Shown: positions 24,042 to 33,317, counted from the stretch's first letter. The stretch: DNA of 64,000 bases from Oscillospiraceae bacterium (GCA_015063885.1 SVTH01000006.1:1-64000), one strand, 5' to 3'. Numbers and translations: made by a program. The notes: a model not told the origin generated them from the sequence alone.

Positions 24042-26501
24042 ATGAAGAACCGTTTTTTATCGTTGCTTTTGATCCTGGCGATGCTGGCGGCTCTGCTTTC
24101 CGCTTGCACCGCAGAGGAGCCCGTGGGCTCCTCTTCTCTTCCTTCTTCGCCCACGGAAGAGGCGTGGGTACCGCAACGGCTGATGCCCACCGACGGGAAG
24201 GCCCTTTACACCCGGCTGTATTCCATGTTCGTGTCCGATGCGGAAGCGTCCCTGCTGGCAGAGGAAGCCGCCAACCTGCAGGCCGAGCTGAAGGGTGTCC
24301 TCCCCCACGATCCCCCCATCGGCGGCGGGGCTTTTAACGGAGAGATCTACACCGACGGAGACTACGTGGTCACCACCGACGACCAGCTGAAAACCGCCCT
24401 GAAGCGTGCAAAGGCGGGACAGGTCATCTTCATCCCCTCGGGAGTCACCATTGATATTTCCGACCTTGCCGCCACGGAAAACTTCCGTGTTTCCCTGAAG
24501 GAGGGAGTGATCCTTGCCTCCGACAGAGGCGTGGGGGAGGGCGGCGTTCTGCGGTTCTCCCACCCCTCCGGCTCCATGCTGTTCTGTTACGAAAATTCCG
24601 TGGTCACGGGGCTGAACCTTTCCGGTGTCACCACCGCCTACGAAGGCCATATTGCCGCCCAAAAGGACACGGGGATCTTTATTTACGGAGAGAACGTCAC
24701 CGTCTCCAACTGTGAGATCGCCTCCTTCAGCGGAAACGGCATCCGCGTCGCCTCCGGCGGAAGCGGCAGGGTGGAGCATTCCTACCTCCACCATTGCAGG
24801 ATCGGCATTGAGGACGAGCAGGGCACCCTGGCTGTGGAAAGCTGTGCCTTCTTCGCCAACGAGAGCCACCGCACAGCAGGAAAGGAAGCCGTCTCCCCGG
24901 GTGAAAGCAACGGCATTCTCTCCGCCGCAGAGCCTTCTCCCCCACAAATTCGGCAGGTGGCCCCGGATATTGCCGCGGCGGTCTTCCCCGCCGACCCTTA
25001 CGAAGTGTATACCCTGCTGGGAGAGGTGGCAAAGGGAGATCTCTCCAAGCTGGCGGAAGCCCTGGCGCTCCATTCCGGCACCACGGAGTATTATACCTAC
25101 AAGGATCGGTTTACCATCGAGCAGGATGGCAAGATCTACGGCATCACCCCCGACGGCTCCCCCTTGGGCGGCGGTGCGGGCTACCAAGGGATCCTGACTT
25201 CGGGAGACTACACCGCAAGCACCCCGGAGGAGCTGAAAAGCGCCCTGGAGCAAGCCAAAGCGGGAGAGGTGATCTTCCTCCCCGGAAACGTGCAGATCGA
25301 CCTGACCCACAGGCCCATCACCGTTCCCGCGGGGGTCACCTTAGCCTCCGACCGGGGCGCCTTACGGGAGGACGGCAGTGTTTCCACGGGAGCCCTGCTC
25401 TTTACCACCGTACGGCAAAAAGAAGCGGTGTTCCTGTCCGAAAGCGCAAGGCTTTGCGGTATCACCCTGGCGGGGCCCGATACGGAACGGCATATGACCC
25501 ACCTGCAAAGAGGTCTGAATGCGGCGGGCAACAAGTACACCGATTATTACTACAGCCTGCCCCTCACCCGGGGGATCTCCGTCGTGGGCAAGGGCGCAGA
25601 GGTGGATAACTGCGAGATTGCAGGCTTCTCCGAGGCGGGGGTCCACCTGGGAGGATATACCGACATCACCGTTCACCACAACTGGATCCACCACAACCAG
25701 CGGAACGGCTTCGGCTACGGCGTGGTGCTGTACGGCAAAACCTACGTAGAGGTGTACCGCAACCTGTTCAATTTTGACCGCCACGCCATTGCGGCGGACG
25801 GCTCCGCGGACAGCGGCTATACCGCCCACGACAACGCCCATCTGGGCACGGCCATCTACCACATCTTCGACGCCCACGGCGGCGCAGACCGCGGAGACGG
25901 CACCAAGATCGCCTGTGAGCGGGTGGACATGTATAACAACGTGTTCCTTTCTGACAAGATCCCCTACAAAAAGAGAGGCACCCCCGAGGAATACTCCCGT
26001 TTCACCCGCAATATCGTGCTCTACCCCGAGATGCGCTATCCCTACCGCCAGCTTTACGGAGAAAACTTCATCTGTGAGGACAATTTCTGGGGCTTGTCTG
26101 AGGAATTGCCCGTGTACGACTTTACGGACGGCAAGACCTACGCCCTGAAGATCGGCGGAGATCTGCGTCTCTACGAGGGGATGGACTCTATCGACGCCAA
26201 GACCCATAAGCTCCGCTACGCCTTCTTCCTGGTGTTCACCCCCACGGATGCGGGGTATTATATCAGCGAATACGGCAACAATCTGGACGACGGCTCCATC
26301 AACGGGGAGGTCGAGGTGGTGAAGATCCCCGAGGGCGGCTTCGTCCTGGCCTTCACCGGGGAAAGCTATAAGGCGAAAGACCTTTACAACGCCATTACCA
26401 AGCGCCACGAGGTGATCTACAACACCTCCTTGGGGCTGGACGGCGACTACATTGCCACCCGGGACGGCAACACCGTCACGGTGACGCAAAGCGTGGAATA
26501 A
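24042..26501 (+). CDS. Surface lipoprotein with duplicated pectate-lyase-like beta-helix
   Basis: 819 residues, lipobox AALLSAC (Cys22). Two copies of a pectate-lyase-type module are visible: GDYVVTTDDQLKTALKRAKA (about 107-126) and GDYTASTPEELKSALEQAKA (about 388-407), each leading into IFIPSGVTID or IFLPGNVQID and then beta-helix strands with the N-C-E-I (VSNCEIASFSGNG, VDNCEIAGFSEAG) and HHNWIHHN patterns. Right-handed parallel beta-helix enzymes of this type cleave pectin or other polyuronides; the exact substrate and activity cannot be read here. A C-terminal beta domain (about 700-819) follows. Confidence 0.82.
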   Translation: MKNRFLSLLLILAMLAALLSACTAEEPVGSSSLPSSPTEEAWVPQRLMPTDGKALYTRLYSMFVSDAEASLLAEEAANLQAELKGVLPHDPPIGGGAFNGEIYTDGDYVVTTDDQLKTALKRAKAGQVIFIPSGVTIDISDLAATENFRVSLKEGVILASDRGVGEGGVLRFSHPSGSMLFCYENSVVTGLNLSGVTTAYEGHIAAQKDTGIFIYGENVTVSNCEIASFSGNGIRVASGGSGRVEHSYLHHCRIGIEDEQGTLAVESCAFFANESHRTAGKEAVSPGESNGILSAAEPSPPQIRQVAPDIAAAVFPADPYEVYTLLGEVAKGDLSKLAEALALHSGTTEYYTYKDRFTIEQDGKIYGITPDGSPLGGGAGYQGILTSGDYTASTPEELKSALEQAKAGEVIFLPGNVQIDLTHRPITVPAGVTLASDRGALREDGSVSTGALLFTTVRQKEAVFLSESARLCGITLAGPDTERHMTHLQRGLNAAGNKYTDYYYSLPLTRGISVVGKGAEVDNCEIAGFSEAGVHLGGYTDITVHHNWIHHNQRNGFGYGVVLYGKTYVEVYRNLFNFDRHAIAADGSADSGYTAHDNAHLGTAIYHIFDAHGGADRGDGTKIACERVDMYNNVFLSDKIPYKKRGTPEEYSRFTRNIVLYPEMRYPYRQLYGENFICEDNFWGLSEELPVYDFTDGKTYALKIGGDLRLYEGMDSIDAKTHKLRYAFFLVFTPTDAGYYISEYGNNLDDGSINGEVEVVKIPEGGFVLAFTGESYKAKDLYNAITKRHEVIYNTSLGLDGDYIATRDGNTVTVTQSVE

Positions 26502-26513
26502 ACCAAAAGAACA

Positions 26514-26541
26514 AGGCCGAGTCGTGTGACCCGGCCTCGTT
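26514..26541 (+). terminator. Terminator between the beta-helix gene and the bactofilin-like gene
   Basis: AGGCCGAGTC (26514-26523) and GACCCGGCCT (26528-26537) with one mismatch, then CGTTTTGTT on the plus strand. The minus strand also runs into TTGTTCTTTTGG, so it may serve both converging genes. Confidence 0.75.
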
Positions 26542-26550
26542 TTGTTATAT

Positions 26551-27639
26551 TCACAGTCTGAAATCAGGCTCGTCGGAGGCGTAGCCGTTTCTGCGGGAGG
26601 TTCTGCGGGAGAAAACGTGATACAGGGTTCCGAAGGAGATCGCCGCCGTGGGGACAAACAGCACCAAGGACGCCCAGGGCAACACGGAAACCAGGGAAAG
26701 GATCACGGTGATCAGAGCGGCGCCCGTATAGGGGCTCTTCTTGCGGAACAGCACCCTGCCCAGGACGACTGCCGTCACGGCGTTCCCCGCAATGGAAACG
26801 GCGATCAGCAACAACAGCAGGATGAAGCCCAAGGACATGGTCAGGGGGTTTGCGATCAGGAACACGGAGCCGAAGACCAGGCCCAGGAAGGTGAGCAGAC
26901 CGCAAAGCAGGAAGCGCACGGGCTTTGCCCGCAGGGTATGGGCCGTATCCTCCCCTACCCGCTTCATAAACCAAACCGCCGTCCAGGCCAGCAAAAGCGC
27001 CGCAGGCAGGGTGTACAGCAAAGACACCAACGCCACGGTAAGATCGCTGAGGGCACGGGTGAACTCCACCTTTTGGGCGTAGCTGCTGTTTTCAAGGGTC
27101 TTCCAGCTCTTCGAGGAAGCGTCCGAGGCGACGATCACGTCGTTTTGGGAGACGATCTTAGCGCTTCCGAAGGTGGCGCCCTCCAGAATAATGACCTGAT
27201 CCGCCTCGCAGATCAGCTCTCCCTCCACGTGTCCGCCAAAGACCACTTGGGTTCCGTAAATGGTGAGAGATTCAAAATTCCCCTTCACCTCTGCCAGGAC
27301 GCCCAGGATCACCACGTCCTCCGCCTGCAGGGATTCCGCCGTTTTCAGCTCCGTGGCCGCCACGGTAACGTTACGCTCTACCCGTCCGCTGAGGGTCAAA
27401 GAGCCTGCGGCCACACGGATGCTCCCCTTTACGGTGCCCGTCACACGCATCTCCGAGGCCACGCCCAGCAGGTCGCCCTCTACGGTCTGATCCACGGTGA
27501 CGATCCCCGCATCGGTAACGATCAGGTCGCCGTCGTGGACCTCCTTGGTGTCGGCAAACACCGTAAGTCCGCAAAAGGCGCACAAAAGGCAAACCGCCAA
27601 AAGGATGACGATCCCTCTGCTTTGGGGTCTTTTTTTCAT
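26551..27639 (-). CDS. Bactofilin-like polymer-forming membrane protein
   Basis: 362 residues from the ATG at 27639 (a TTG at 27645 is too near AAAGG). A signal peptide (about 1-29) leads to a beta-helical region of short repeats (about 35-185: GDLLGVASEMRVTGTVKGSI, GRVERNVTVAATE, GHVEGELICEADQVIILEGA), which is the bactofilin/DUF583 pattern, here on the outside of the cell. Four transmembrane helices follow at about 210-235, 245-265, 275-300 and 310-340, with a basic tail. It may be a self-assembling envelope scaffold; that role is inferred. Confidence 0.78.
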   Translation of the reverse strand: MKKRPQSRGIVILLAVCLLCAFCGLTVFADTKEVHDGDLIVTDAGIVTVDQTVEGDLLGVASEMRVTGTVKGSIRVAAGSLTLSGRVERNVTVAATELKTAESLQAEDVVILGVLAEVKGNFESLTIYGTQVVFGGHVEGELICEADQVIILEGATFGSAKIVSQNDVIVASDASSKSWKTLENSSYAQKVEFTRALSDLTVALVSLLYTLPAALLLAWTAVWFMKRVGEDTAHTLRAKPVRFLLCGLLTFLGLVFGSVFLIANPLTMSLGFILLLLLIAVSIAGNAVTAVVLGRVLFRKKSPYTGAALITVILSLVSVLPWASLVLFVPTAAISFGTLYHVFSRRTSRRNGYASDEPDFRL

Positions 27640-27674
27640 ATCCAAACAACCTTTCCGATCTTTTATGCTCCTTT

Positions 27675-27703
27675 ATTATACAGGAACTCCCCGCCTTTTG
27701 CAA
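27675..27703 (-). promoter_or_regulatory. Promoter of the bactofilin-like gene
   Basis: Minus strand TTGCAA, 17 nt, TATAAT. It backs directly onto the sporulation promoter on the other strand. Confidence 0.8.
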
Positions 27704-27732
27704 GTATGTTTTTGCAAACTCTTTCATACACA
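27704..27732 (+). promoter_or_regulatory. Candidate sigma-E promoter of the spoVB-spoIIIA operon
   Basis: GTATGTT (27704-27710), 14 nt, CATACACA (27725-27732). The -10 fits the sigma-E consensus CATACAnT well and the -35 fits its CATATT core partly, at the usual spacing. spoIIIA is a mother-cell sigma-E target in Bacillus subtilis, so the match is expected biologically. Confidence 0.5.
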
Positions 27733-27764
27733 TACAACAAAAGCGTTTCGGAGGTGCGTTCCCC

Positions 27765-29297
27765 TTGTCAGGTTCCCGCGTTCTGCTGAAGGGCGCCGCC
27801 ATTATGACGGTATTTTCCCTGTTGGGAAAGCTGTTGGGCGTTTTGCTCCGCCTCTTCCTTTCCTCCCGTATGGGAAGCGAAGGGCTGGGGCTTTACCAGC
27901 TGATCATGAGCGTTTACGGCTTGTTTGCCACCCTTTCCACCGCAGGACTCACCGTAGCGGTCTCCCGCCTGGCGGCGGAAAAGGGAGAGCGCTGTCTCTC
28001 CGACGGGGTGCGGACGCTCCACGCCTCCATCCCCTTGGGGCTGGGGGTAAGCCTTGCCGCCACGGCCTTGCTCTGGAGCCTTTCCTCCCTGCTGGCGGAA
28101 AAGGCGGTGGGAGACGCCGCCGCGGCGCCCTCCCTGCGGATCTTGGCCCTCTCCATGCCCTTTATGGCGGTTGCCGCCTGCTTCAAGGGGTGGTTCATCG
28201 CCAGGAGGCAGGTGCTGAGAAGCTCCTCCGCCTCCCTGTTTGAGCAATGCGTGAAATTTGCCGTCATGGCCTTCTTTCTTTCCGTGGTCATGGCAGAGAC
28301 CAATCACCCCGCCGCCCTTTGCGTGGGGATCGTTTTGGGGGTCACCGTAGGAGAGGCAAGCTCCTTTTTGTATCTGTTGGCCGCCTATTTCTTCTTGAAG
28401 GGCAGACAAAAGAAAAAGGACTTCCGCCCCACGGAGACCTTCCGCTACAGCCTCTCCACCCTGGCGGCGGTGGCGGCGCCCATCGGGCTTTCCGTCATGG
28501 TCACCTCCCTGCTCCACACAGCGGAGAACCTGCTGATCCCCGGCGCCTTTGAGCAATTCGGCGGTGACCGCTCCCAAGCCCTCTCGGAATTCGGCAGGAT
28601 CCGGGGGATGGTGATCCCGTTGTTGTTCTTCCCCTTCGCCTTTCTCCAAAGCCTGGTGGCGGTGATGATCCCCGAGATCTCCCGCCTGGGCGCCGCACAG
28701 GGGCTGGGAGCGAGAGATGGGCAGATCGGCAGGATCCTTTCCGTCTCCATGCTGTTCGGCATCGCCGCGGGGGGACTGTTTTTCTTCCTGCCGGAGGCCA
28801 TCGGAGAGACCTTCTACCCCGGGGAGCAGACTTCCGCCTCCCTGCGGATCCTTGCCGCCGTCACCCCCATGATGTACGTGCAGACCATCTGCGACGGGCT
28901 TCTGAAGGCGGTGGACGGGCAGAAATACACCCTGCGCTACAGCGTGTACAACTCCGTTTTACGGCTGGCGGTGATCTTCACCCTCATTCCCCTCACCGGG
29001 GCACAGGGATATCTGATGCTGTTGGTGCTTTCCAACACGGCGGAATTCCTTCTCTGCTACCGCAGGCTGAAAAAATACGCCTCCTTCCACCTGGGCGGGG
29101 TTAGATCCGTGGGAGGCGCCGTCCTTTGCTGCTGCCTTGCGGGAGTCGGGGCGAGATGGATCTCTTCCCTGCCGATACTGACCGCTCCCCTTTCCGCCGC
29201 ATCGGCGGGAACGGCGGTGTATCTGATCCTGTTTTTGTTGCTGGCACGCCCGCTCTACGTCCAATTGCTCCCCAAGGGAAGGAGGGCGGCGGTATGA
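27765..29297 (+). CDS. spoVB: SpoVB-like lipid/polysaccharide flippase (MOP superfamily)
   Basis: 510 residues with 14 predicted transmembrane helices. The N-terminus SRVLLKGAAIMTVFSLLGKLLG and the internal ETFRYSLSTLAAVAAPIGLS are typical of the SpoVB/MurJ-like branch, which flips lipid-linked precursors during spore cortex formation. The start is TTG with GGAGGTG 8 nt upstream. It ends in an ATGA overlap with spoIIIAA, so it is the first gene of a sporulation operon. The gene name rests on family resemblance plus this context; a vegetative role is possible. Confidence 0.82.
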   Translation: MSGSRVLLKGAAIMTVFSLLGKLLGVLLRLFLSSRMGSEGLGLYQLIMSVYGLFATLSTAGLTVAVSRLAAEKGERCLSDGVRTLHASIPLGLGVSLAATALLWSLSSLLAEKAVGDAAAAPSLRILALSMPFMAVAACFKGWFIARRQVLRSSSASLFEQCVKFAVMAFFLSVVMAETNHPAALCVGIVLGVTVGEASSFLYLLAAYFFLKGRQKKKDFRPTETFRYSLSTLAAVAAPIGLSVMVTSLLHTAENLLIPGAFEQFGGDRSQALSEFGRIRGMVIPLLFFPFAFLQSLVAVMIPEISRLGAAQGLGARDGQIGRILSVSMLFGIAAGGLFFFLPEAIGETFYPGEQTSASLRILAAVTPMMYVQTICDGLLKAVDGQKYTLRYSVYNSVLRLAVIFTLIPLTGAQGYLMLLVLSNTAEFLLCYRRLKKYASFHLGGVRSVGGAVLCCCLAGVGARWISSLPILTAPLSAASAGTAVYLILFLLLARPLYVQLLPKGRRAAV

Positions 29298-30172
29298 GCT
29301 GGCTTCATTATTTGCCCGCCCCCTTCCTGCAGGCGGTGAACGGCATGCCCTCCCATCTCCGCAGACAGATCACGGAGGTGCGTTTCCGTTTGGAAAAGCC
29401 CTTTTCCGTGACGGCGGAGGGGCGGAACCTGTTCCCCGATAAAGAAGGCAGGCTGACGGATCTCCGCTACGCTTTGAAGGTGACCCGCTCCCAAATGGAG
29501 GATCTGGTGGCACGGCTGACGGAGGGCTCCCTTTACGCCTTTGAGGATTGCATGGCAAACGGCTACATCCCTTTGGAAAACGGTTGCCGTGCGGGGATTG
29601 CGGGAGAAATGACCGTCACCCCCAAGGGAACCGTGTTTCGGGAGGTCACCTCGGTGAACCTGCGTGTGTCCCGCTTTCTGCCGGAGTTCGCCCGCCCGTT
29701 GACGGAGCTTCTCCGTGAAGGGGAGCCGCAGGGCGTTCTGGTGATCTCCCCGCCCGCAGGGGGCAAGACCACCTTTCTCCGTTCTGCGGCCTACCTCCTT
29801 TCCAACGGGAGCAAGCCCTATCGGGTGGGGATCGCCGACGAGCGGAGCGAGCTGTTCCTCCCCGCGGGGCTTTGCGACCGCATCACGGGGTGCCCCAAGG
29901 GAAAGGCCGTGGAGCTGTTGACCCGCACCATGTCCCCGGAATATCTCATCTGCGACGAGCTGGGAGCAGGGGAAGAAGCCCCCTTGCTGGCGGCGCAAAA
30001 CACGGGGGTCAAGCTCATCGCCTCCGCCCACGGGAGCTCCCCGGAGGAGGCGTTGCGAAGACCCTGCGTCTCCACCCTGTACAGGGGCGGTGTGTTTCAG
30101 CTCTTTGCGGTGTTGAAAAAAGGCTTCCGGGTGGAGATCTTTCCCGCAGAGGAGGCGTCTCCGTGCGTCTGA
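29294..30172 (+). CDS. spoIIIAA: Stage III sporulation protein AA (ATPase)
   Basis: 292 residues, cytoplasmic ATPase of the SpoIIIA-SpoIIQ channel that links mother cell and forespore, related to type II/IV secretion ATPases. The Walker A is PPAGGKTT (about 153-160), and the ISPPAGGKTTFLRSAAYLLS block is typical of SpoIIIAA. The true start is the ATG at 29294, overlapping the flippase stop by 4 nt. It is the first of eight spoIIIA genes. Confidence 0.95.
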   Translation: MSWLHYLPAPFLQAVNGMPSHLRRQITEVRFRLEKPFSVTAEGRNLFPDKEGRLTDLRYALKVTRSQMEDLVARLTEGSLYAFEDCMANGYIPLENGCRAGIAGEMTVTPKGTVFREVTSVNLRVSRFLPEFARPLTELLREGEPQGVLVISPPAGGKTTFLRSAAYLLSNGSKPYRVGIADERSELFLPAGLCDRITGCPKGKAVELLTRTMSPEYLICDELGAGEEAPLLAAQNTGVKLIASAHGSSPEEALRRPCVSTLYRGGVFQLFAVLKKGFRVEIFPAEEASPCV

Positions 30173-30651
30173 TGGGCGGGCTCCTTACCGTGGCGGCGTT
30201 TTTCCTTTGGGGCACCTCCCTGGCGGCCAAGCAAAAGGACTCCCTGGCGGTGCTGGACGCCGTTCTTGCCCTTCTGCGGGAGCTTTCTGCCAGGCTTCTC
30301 CACCGCAGAGAGGGGTTGCGGAGTATTTTTGCCGCTTACGAGGACCCGCGGCTGGCGCCTTACGGCTTTTTGGAGCTGTTGAAAAGCCACGACGGCAGGG
30401 ATTACCCCTCCCTGTGGACGTCCGCTTTGGCGCTTCTGCCCCTGCCGAAGGAAGCCCTGCCCCCTCTCCGTACCCTGGGAAGCTCCCTGGGGCGGGTCTC
30501 CCTGGAGGCGCAAGGGGAACAGCTTGCCCTTGCCATCGCTCTGCTGGAGACGGTGCAAAGGGAGCTTTTGGCGGGGGCTTTTCAAAAACGGAAAAGCACC
30601 GTGGCGCTTTGGACGCTGGGAGGGCTTCTTGCCGCCCTGCTTCTGCTATAA
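30163..30651 (+). CDS. spoIIIAB: Stage III sporulation protein AB
   Basis: 162 residues with hydrophobic segments at both ends (LMGGLLTVAAFFLWGTSLAA; VALWTLGGLLAALLLL), related to GspF-type inner membrane components and expected to anchor the SpoIIIAA ATPase. The GTG start lies inside the end of spoIIIAA with GGAGG 7 nt upstream. The family's LLRELSARL and ETVQRELLAGAFQKRK-like motifs are present. Confidence 0.93.
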   Translation: MRLMGGLLTVAAFFLWGTSLAAKQKDSLAVLDAVLALLRELSARLLHRREGLRSIFAAYEDPRLAPYGFLELLKSHDGRDYPSLWTSALALLPLPKEALPPLRTLGSSLGRVSLEAQGEQLALAIALLETVQRELLAGAFQKRKSTVALWTLGGLLAALLLL

Positions 30652-30677
30652 ACGAAAGACGAGGTCAAGAGAAAGAC

Positions 30678-30872
30678 ATGAACATCACTCTCATCGTAAA
30701 GATCGCAGGGGTGGGGCTGTTGGTGGCGGTGATCTGCCAGATCCTGCAAAAAAACGGGCGGGACGAGCAAGCCACCTTCGTCTCCGTGGCAGGAGTCGTG
30801 GTGGTGGCGTTACTGCTTTTGGGAGAGATCTCCACCCTGCTTTCCACCGTGCGGAACGCCTTTGGGTTATGA
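30678..30872 (+). CDS. spoIIIAC: Stage III sporulation protein AC
   Basis: 64 residues, two transmembrane helices (ITLIVKIAGVGLLVAVICQIL and FVSVAGVVVVALLLLGEI), the usual size for SpoIIIAC. It is encoded by a short frame within a longer open frame; the ATG gives the standard N-terminus. The cytoplasmic loop LQKNGRDEQA is the family signature. Confidence 0.95.
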   Translation: MNITLIVKIAGVGLLVAVICQILQKNGRDEQATFVSVAGVVVVALLLLGEISTLLSTVRNAFGL

Positions 30873-30890
30873 AAAGGATGAGCCCTGTGT

Positions 30891-31259
30891 ATGAACGTTT
30901 TTACCCTTTGCGGGTTTCTGCTGGCGACCTTGTGCGTCAACCTGCTGCTGCACCGTATCGCCCCGGAGTTCACCCCGCTGACCGTAGCCGCAAGCGGGGT
31001 GCTTTTGGGGGTGTATCTCCTGAAGGCCTTTCTCACCGCCCTGCTCCCCCTTGCGGCGGCGGCGCAAAGCCTGGGGCTTTCCGCCCACATGGAATTGCTG
31101 TTGAAGGCCCTGGCCATCTCCCTGGCGTGCAACGCCACCTCCTCCCTTTGCAGGGACTGCGGGGAAAGCGCCCTGGGAGAGAAGGCGGAGCTGGCGGGAA
31201 AGATCGCCATCCTCTCCCTGTGCATCCCTTTGCTGGTTCAGCTGCTGGAGCTGTTTTGA
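30891..31259 (+). CDS. spoIIIAD: Stage III sporulation protein AD
   Basis: 122 residues with three to four hydrophobic segments, paralogous in style to SpoIIIAC (final ELAGKIAILSLCIPLLVQLLELF is typical). AAGGAT lies 11 nt upstream of the ATG. The stop overlaps the TTG start of spoIIIAE. Confidence 0.93.
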   Translation: MNVFTLCGFLLATLCVNLLLHRIAPEFTPLTVAASGVLLGVYLLKAFLTALLPLAAAAQSLGLSAHMELLLKALAISLACNATSSLCRDCGESALGEKAELAGKIAILSLCIPLLVQLLELF

Positions 31260-32335
31260 AGCTCCTTTTGCTGTTGCTCCCCCTGGTAGTGCTTTGCCTT
31301 TGCGGCTTTACGGAGCAGGAGGAATCCATTGCGGCGGGAGTCGGAACGGACACCCTTTCCCACCCCGCCGTAACGGAGGAGGAGCTTTCGGGGGAGGCAC
31401 CCATCCTTCTGTGGGACAAGCTGTGGAGCATCGCAACGGAAGCGGCGCCCGCTATCTTCGGAGACACCGCCGCCACCTTCGGCGGGCTGATGGGGGTGTT
31501 GCTCCTTTGCTCTCTGATCCACGCCCTGCGGCACCTTTCCCCCGGGAGCGCCCTGACGGAGGCCTGTGCCTTCGTCACGGTGCTGGCGGTTTCGGGAGTG
31601 GTGTACGGGCTGTTCCGCGATCTGTTCACCTACACGGGACAAGCCTTAGCCGCCTTTACGGAATACCTTGCCGCCCTGCTTCCCGTGTCCTCCTCCCTGC
31701 TGATCGCAGGGGGCAACACCTCCGCCGCTGCGGCGTCCTCGGCGGGGTTTTCCCTGTTTTTGACCGCCATCAGCCTGGTCTGCTCCTCGGTGCTGTTCCC
31801 CTTTCTGCAGATGTCCTTTTCCGTGGGCTTTGCCGCCGCCCTGCCGGGGACGGTGGATCTTGCCCCCGTGGGGAACTGGATCCGCAGTACCTCCGCCTTA
31901 CTGTTGGCTTTTCTGTTCTCCCTGCTGGGCTTTATGCTCACCATGCAGACCACCGTTTCCGCCGCCTCGGACAGCTTTCTCTTCCGCACGGTACGGTTTG
32001 CCTCGGGGGTGTTCATCCCCGTGGTGGGAAACGTGCTGGGAGATGCGGCGCGGACGGTGGCGGGAAGCGTTTCGGTGATCAAGGGCACCGTGGGCGCCGT
32101 AGGCACTGCCGTCACGTTGGGGATCCTTCTGCCGCCCTTCCTGCGGGTGGCCGCCTATCGGCTGATGCTCTCCTTGTGCACCGTGCTGGCAAAGCTGTTG
32201 GGATGCGAAAAGGAGGGTCAGCTCCTCTCCCAGCTGGGAGGCACCCTGAACGTGCTGCTGGGGCTTTTGGCGGGGACGGAGGCCATCACCCTGCTGTATC
32301 TGGCCACCTTCATCAAAACCGGGGTGGCGGTATGA
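31256..32335 (+). CDS. spoIIIAE: Stage III sporulation protein AE
   Basis: 359 residues with a signal peptide (KLLLLLLPLVVLCLCGF) and about seven further membrane segments, the polytopic core of the SpoIIIA complex. Conserved blocks include VSSSLLIAGGNTSAAAASSA and SGVFIPVVGNVLGDAARTV. The start is taken as TTG at 31256 with GGAG 5 nt upstream, overlapping the spoIIIAD stop (TTGA). Family members are usually 380-400 residues, so this is slightly short. Confidence 0.93.
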   Translation: MKLLLLLLPLVVLCLCGFTEQEESIAAGVGTDTLSHPAVTEEELSGEAPILLWDKLWSIATEAAPAIFGDTAATFGGLMGVLLLCSLIHALRHLSPGSALTEACAFVTVLAVSGVVYGLFRDLFTYTGQALAAFTEYLAALLPVSSSLLIAGGNTSAAAASSAGFSLFLTAISLVCSSVLFPFLQMSFSVGFAAALPGTVDLAPVGNWIRSTSALLLAFLFSLLGFMLTMQTTVSAASDSFLFRTVRFASGVFIPVVGNVLGDAARTVAGSVSVIKGTVGAVGTAVTLGILLPPFLRVAAYRLMLSLCTVLAKLLGCEKEGQLLSQLGGTLNVLLGLLAGTEAITLLYLATFIKTGVAV

Positions 32336-32348
32336 AAAGGAGCACTCA

Positions 32349-32816
32349 ATGAAGCAGTACCTCACCGTTTTGTTCTGCGGCTCCCTGCTGGGCGCCCTGT
32401 GCACCGCCGCCGCAGGGGCGAGGCTGGAAAAATACCTCCGCTACCTTTCCGCCTTGCTGTGCATCCTCCTCATCGTCTCTCCCTTTCGGGAGTTTGATTT
32501 GGAGCCCGGGGAGGAAGGCCTTTCCGCCGCTCCCGCCCCTCTTGAGGGGGAGACCCTGGAGGGTCTTTCGGTAAAGCTTGCGGAGGAGGAGCTTTGCCGC
32601 ACCATTGCCGCACAGCTTTCCGCAGGGACAGGCATAACCCCGGTGAAGCTGAGCATAGATATAGATTGGACCGCAGAGGAGCCTGTGATCACGGCGGTAC
32701 GGCTGTTCCTTTCCCCCGAAGAGAACCACCGCGGAGAGGAAGCCGCCGCCTGGGCGGAGGCCGCCTACGGCGTTCCCTGCTACGTAACGGAAGGAGAAGA
32801 GCCCCCTTGTCCCTGA
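32349..32816 (+). CDS. spoIIIAF: Stage III sporulation protein AF
   Basis: 155 residues: two N-terminal transmembrane helices (about 5-25 and 30-47, ending VSPFREFD as in the family) and a small C-terminal domain resembling the EscJ/PrgK ring-building motif (PVKLSIDIDW ... ITAVRLFL). Confidence 0.9.
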   Translation: MKQYLTVLFCGSLLGALCTAAAGARLEKYLRYLSALLCILLIVSPFREFDLEPGEEGLSAAPAPLEGETLEGLSVKLAEEELCRTIAAQLSAGTGITPVKLSIDIDWTAEEPVITAVRLFLSPEENHRGEEAAAWAEAAYGVPCYVTEGEEPPCP

Positions 32817-33295
32817 CAGACTTCTTCAAGGACCCAAAACGAAAAAATCTTCTCCCCTGCCTGCTGTTGGCCTTGGCGGCGGGGGTGATCCTGCTGTTGC
32901 TTCCGGAAGGAGGCACCGCCCCTCAAAATTCGGGGATCTCTCCCACGGAGACCTATCGGGAGGCCCTGGAAGCGGAGGTGGAAGCACTCCTCTCCCGCAT
33001 GGAGGGGGTGGAGGACTGTACCGTGGTGCTGACCCTTTCCTACGGCTACGAATACCTGTACGCCACCGATCAGCGGGTCAACGAGCACGCAAGCGGGAAG
33101 GAGACGGAAAAGACCGTGGTCCTGGCAACGGAGGACGGAGGAGAAGCGCCCATCCTCCTGCGGGAAAAACAGCCCGTGGTCTGCGGTGCCGCCGTGGTGT
33201 GCCCCGGAGCGGATACCGCCACCTGCCTGCGCATCGCCTCCCTGCTGTCCGCCCTCTTCGGGCTGGACGGGGATTCTGTGAGCATTCAAACATAA
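32807..33295 (+). CDS. spoIIIAG: Stage III sporulation protein AG
   Basis: 162 residues. One transmembrane helix (about 14-35) precedes a ring-building domain (EALLSRMEGVEDCTVVLTL ... GAAVVCPGADTATCLRIASLLSALFGL). SpoIIIAG forms a large ring in the intermembrane space. The start is TTG at 32807, inside the end of spoIIIAF, with AAGGAG 10 nt upstream. Confidence 0.92.
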   Translation: MSLTDFFKDPKRKNLLPCLLLALAAGVILLLLPEGGTAPQNSGISPTETYREALEAEVEALLSRMEGVEDCTVVLTLSYGYEYLYATDQRVNEHASGKETEKTVVLATEDGGEAPILLREKQPVVCGAAVVCPGADTATCLRIASLLSALFGLDGDSVSIQT

Positions 33296-33317
33296 ACATA
33301 TACGGAGGGATCTATTT

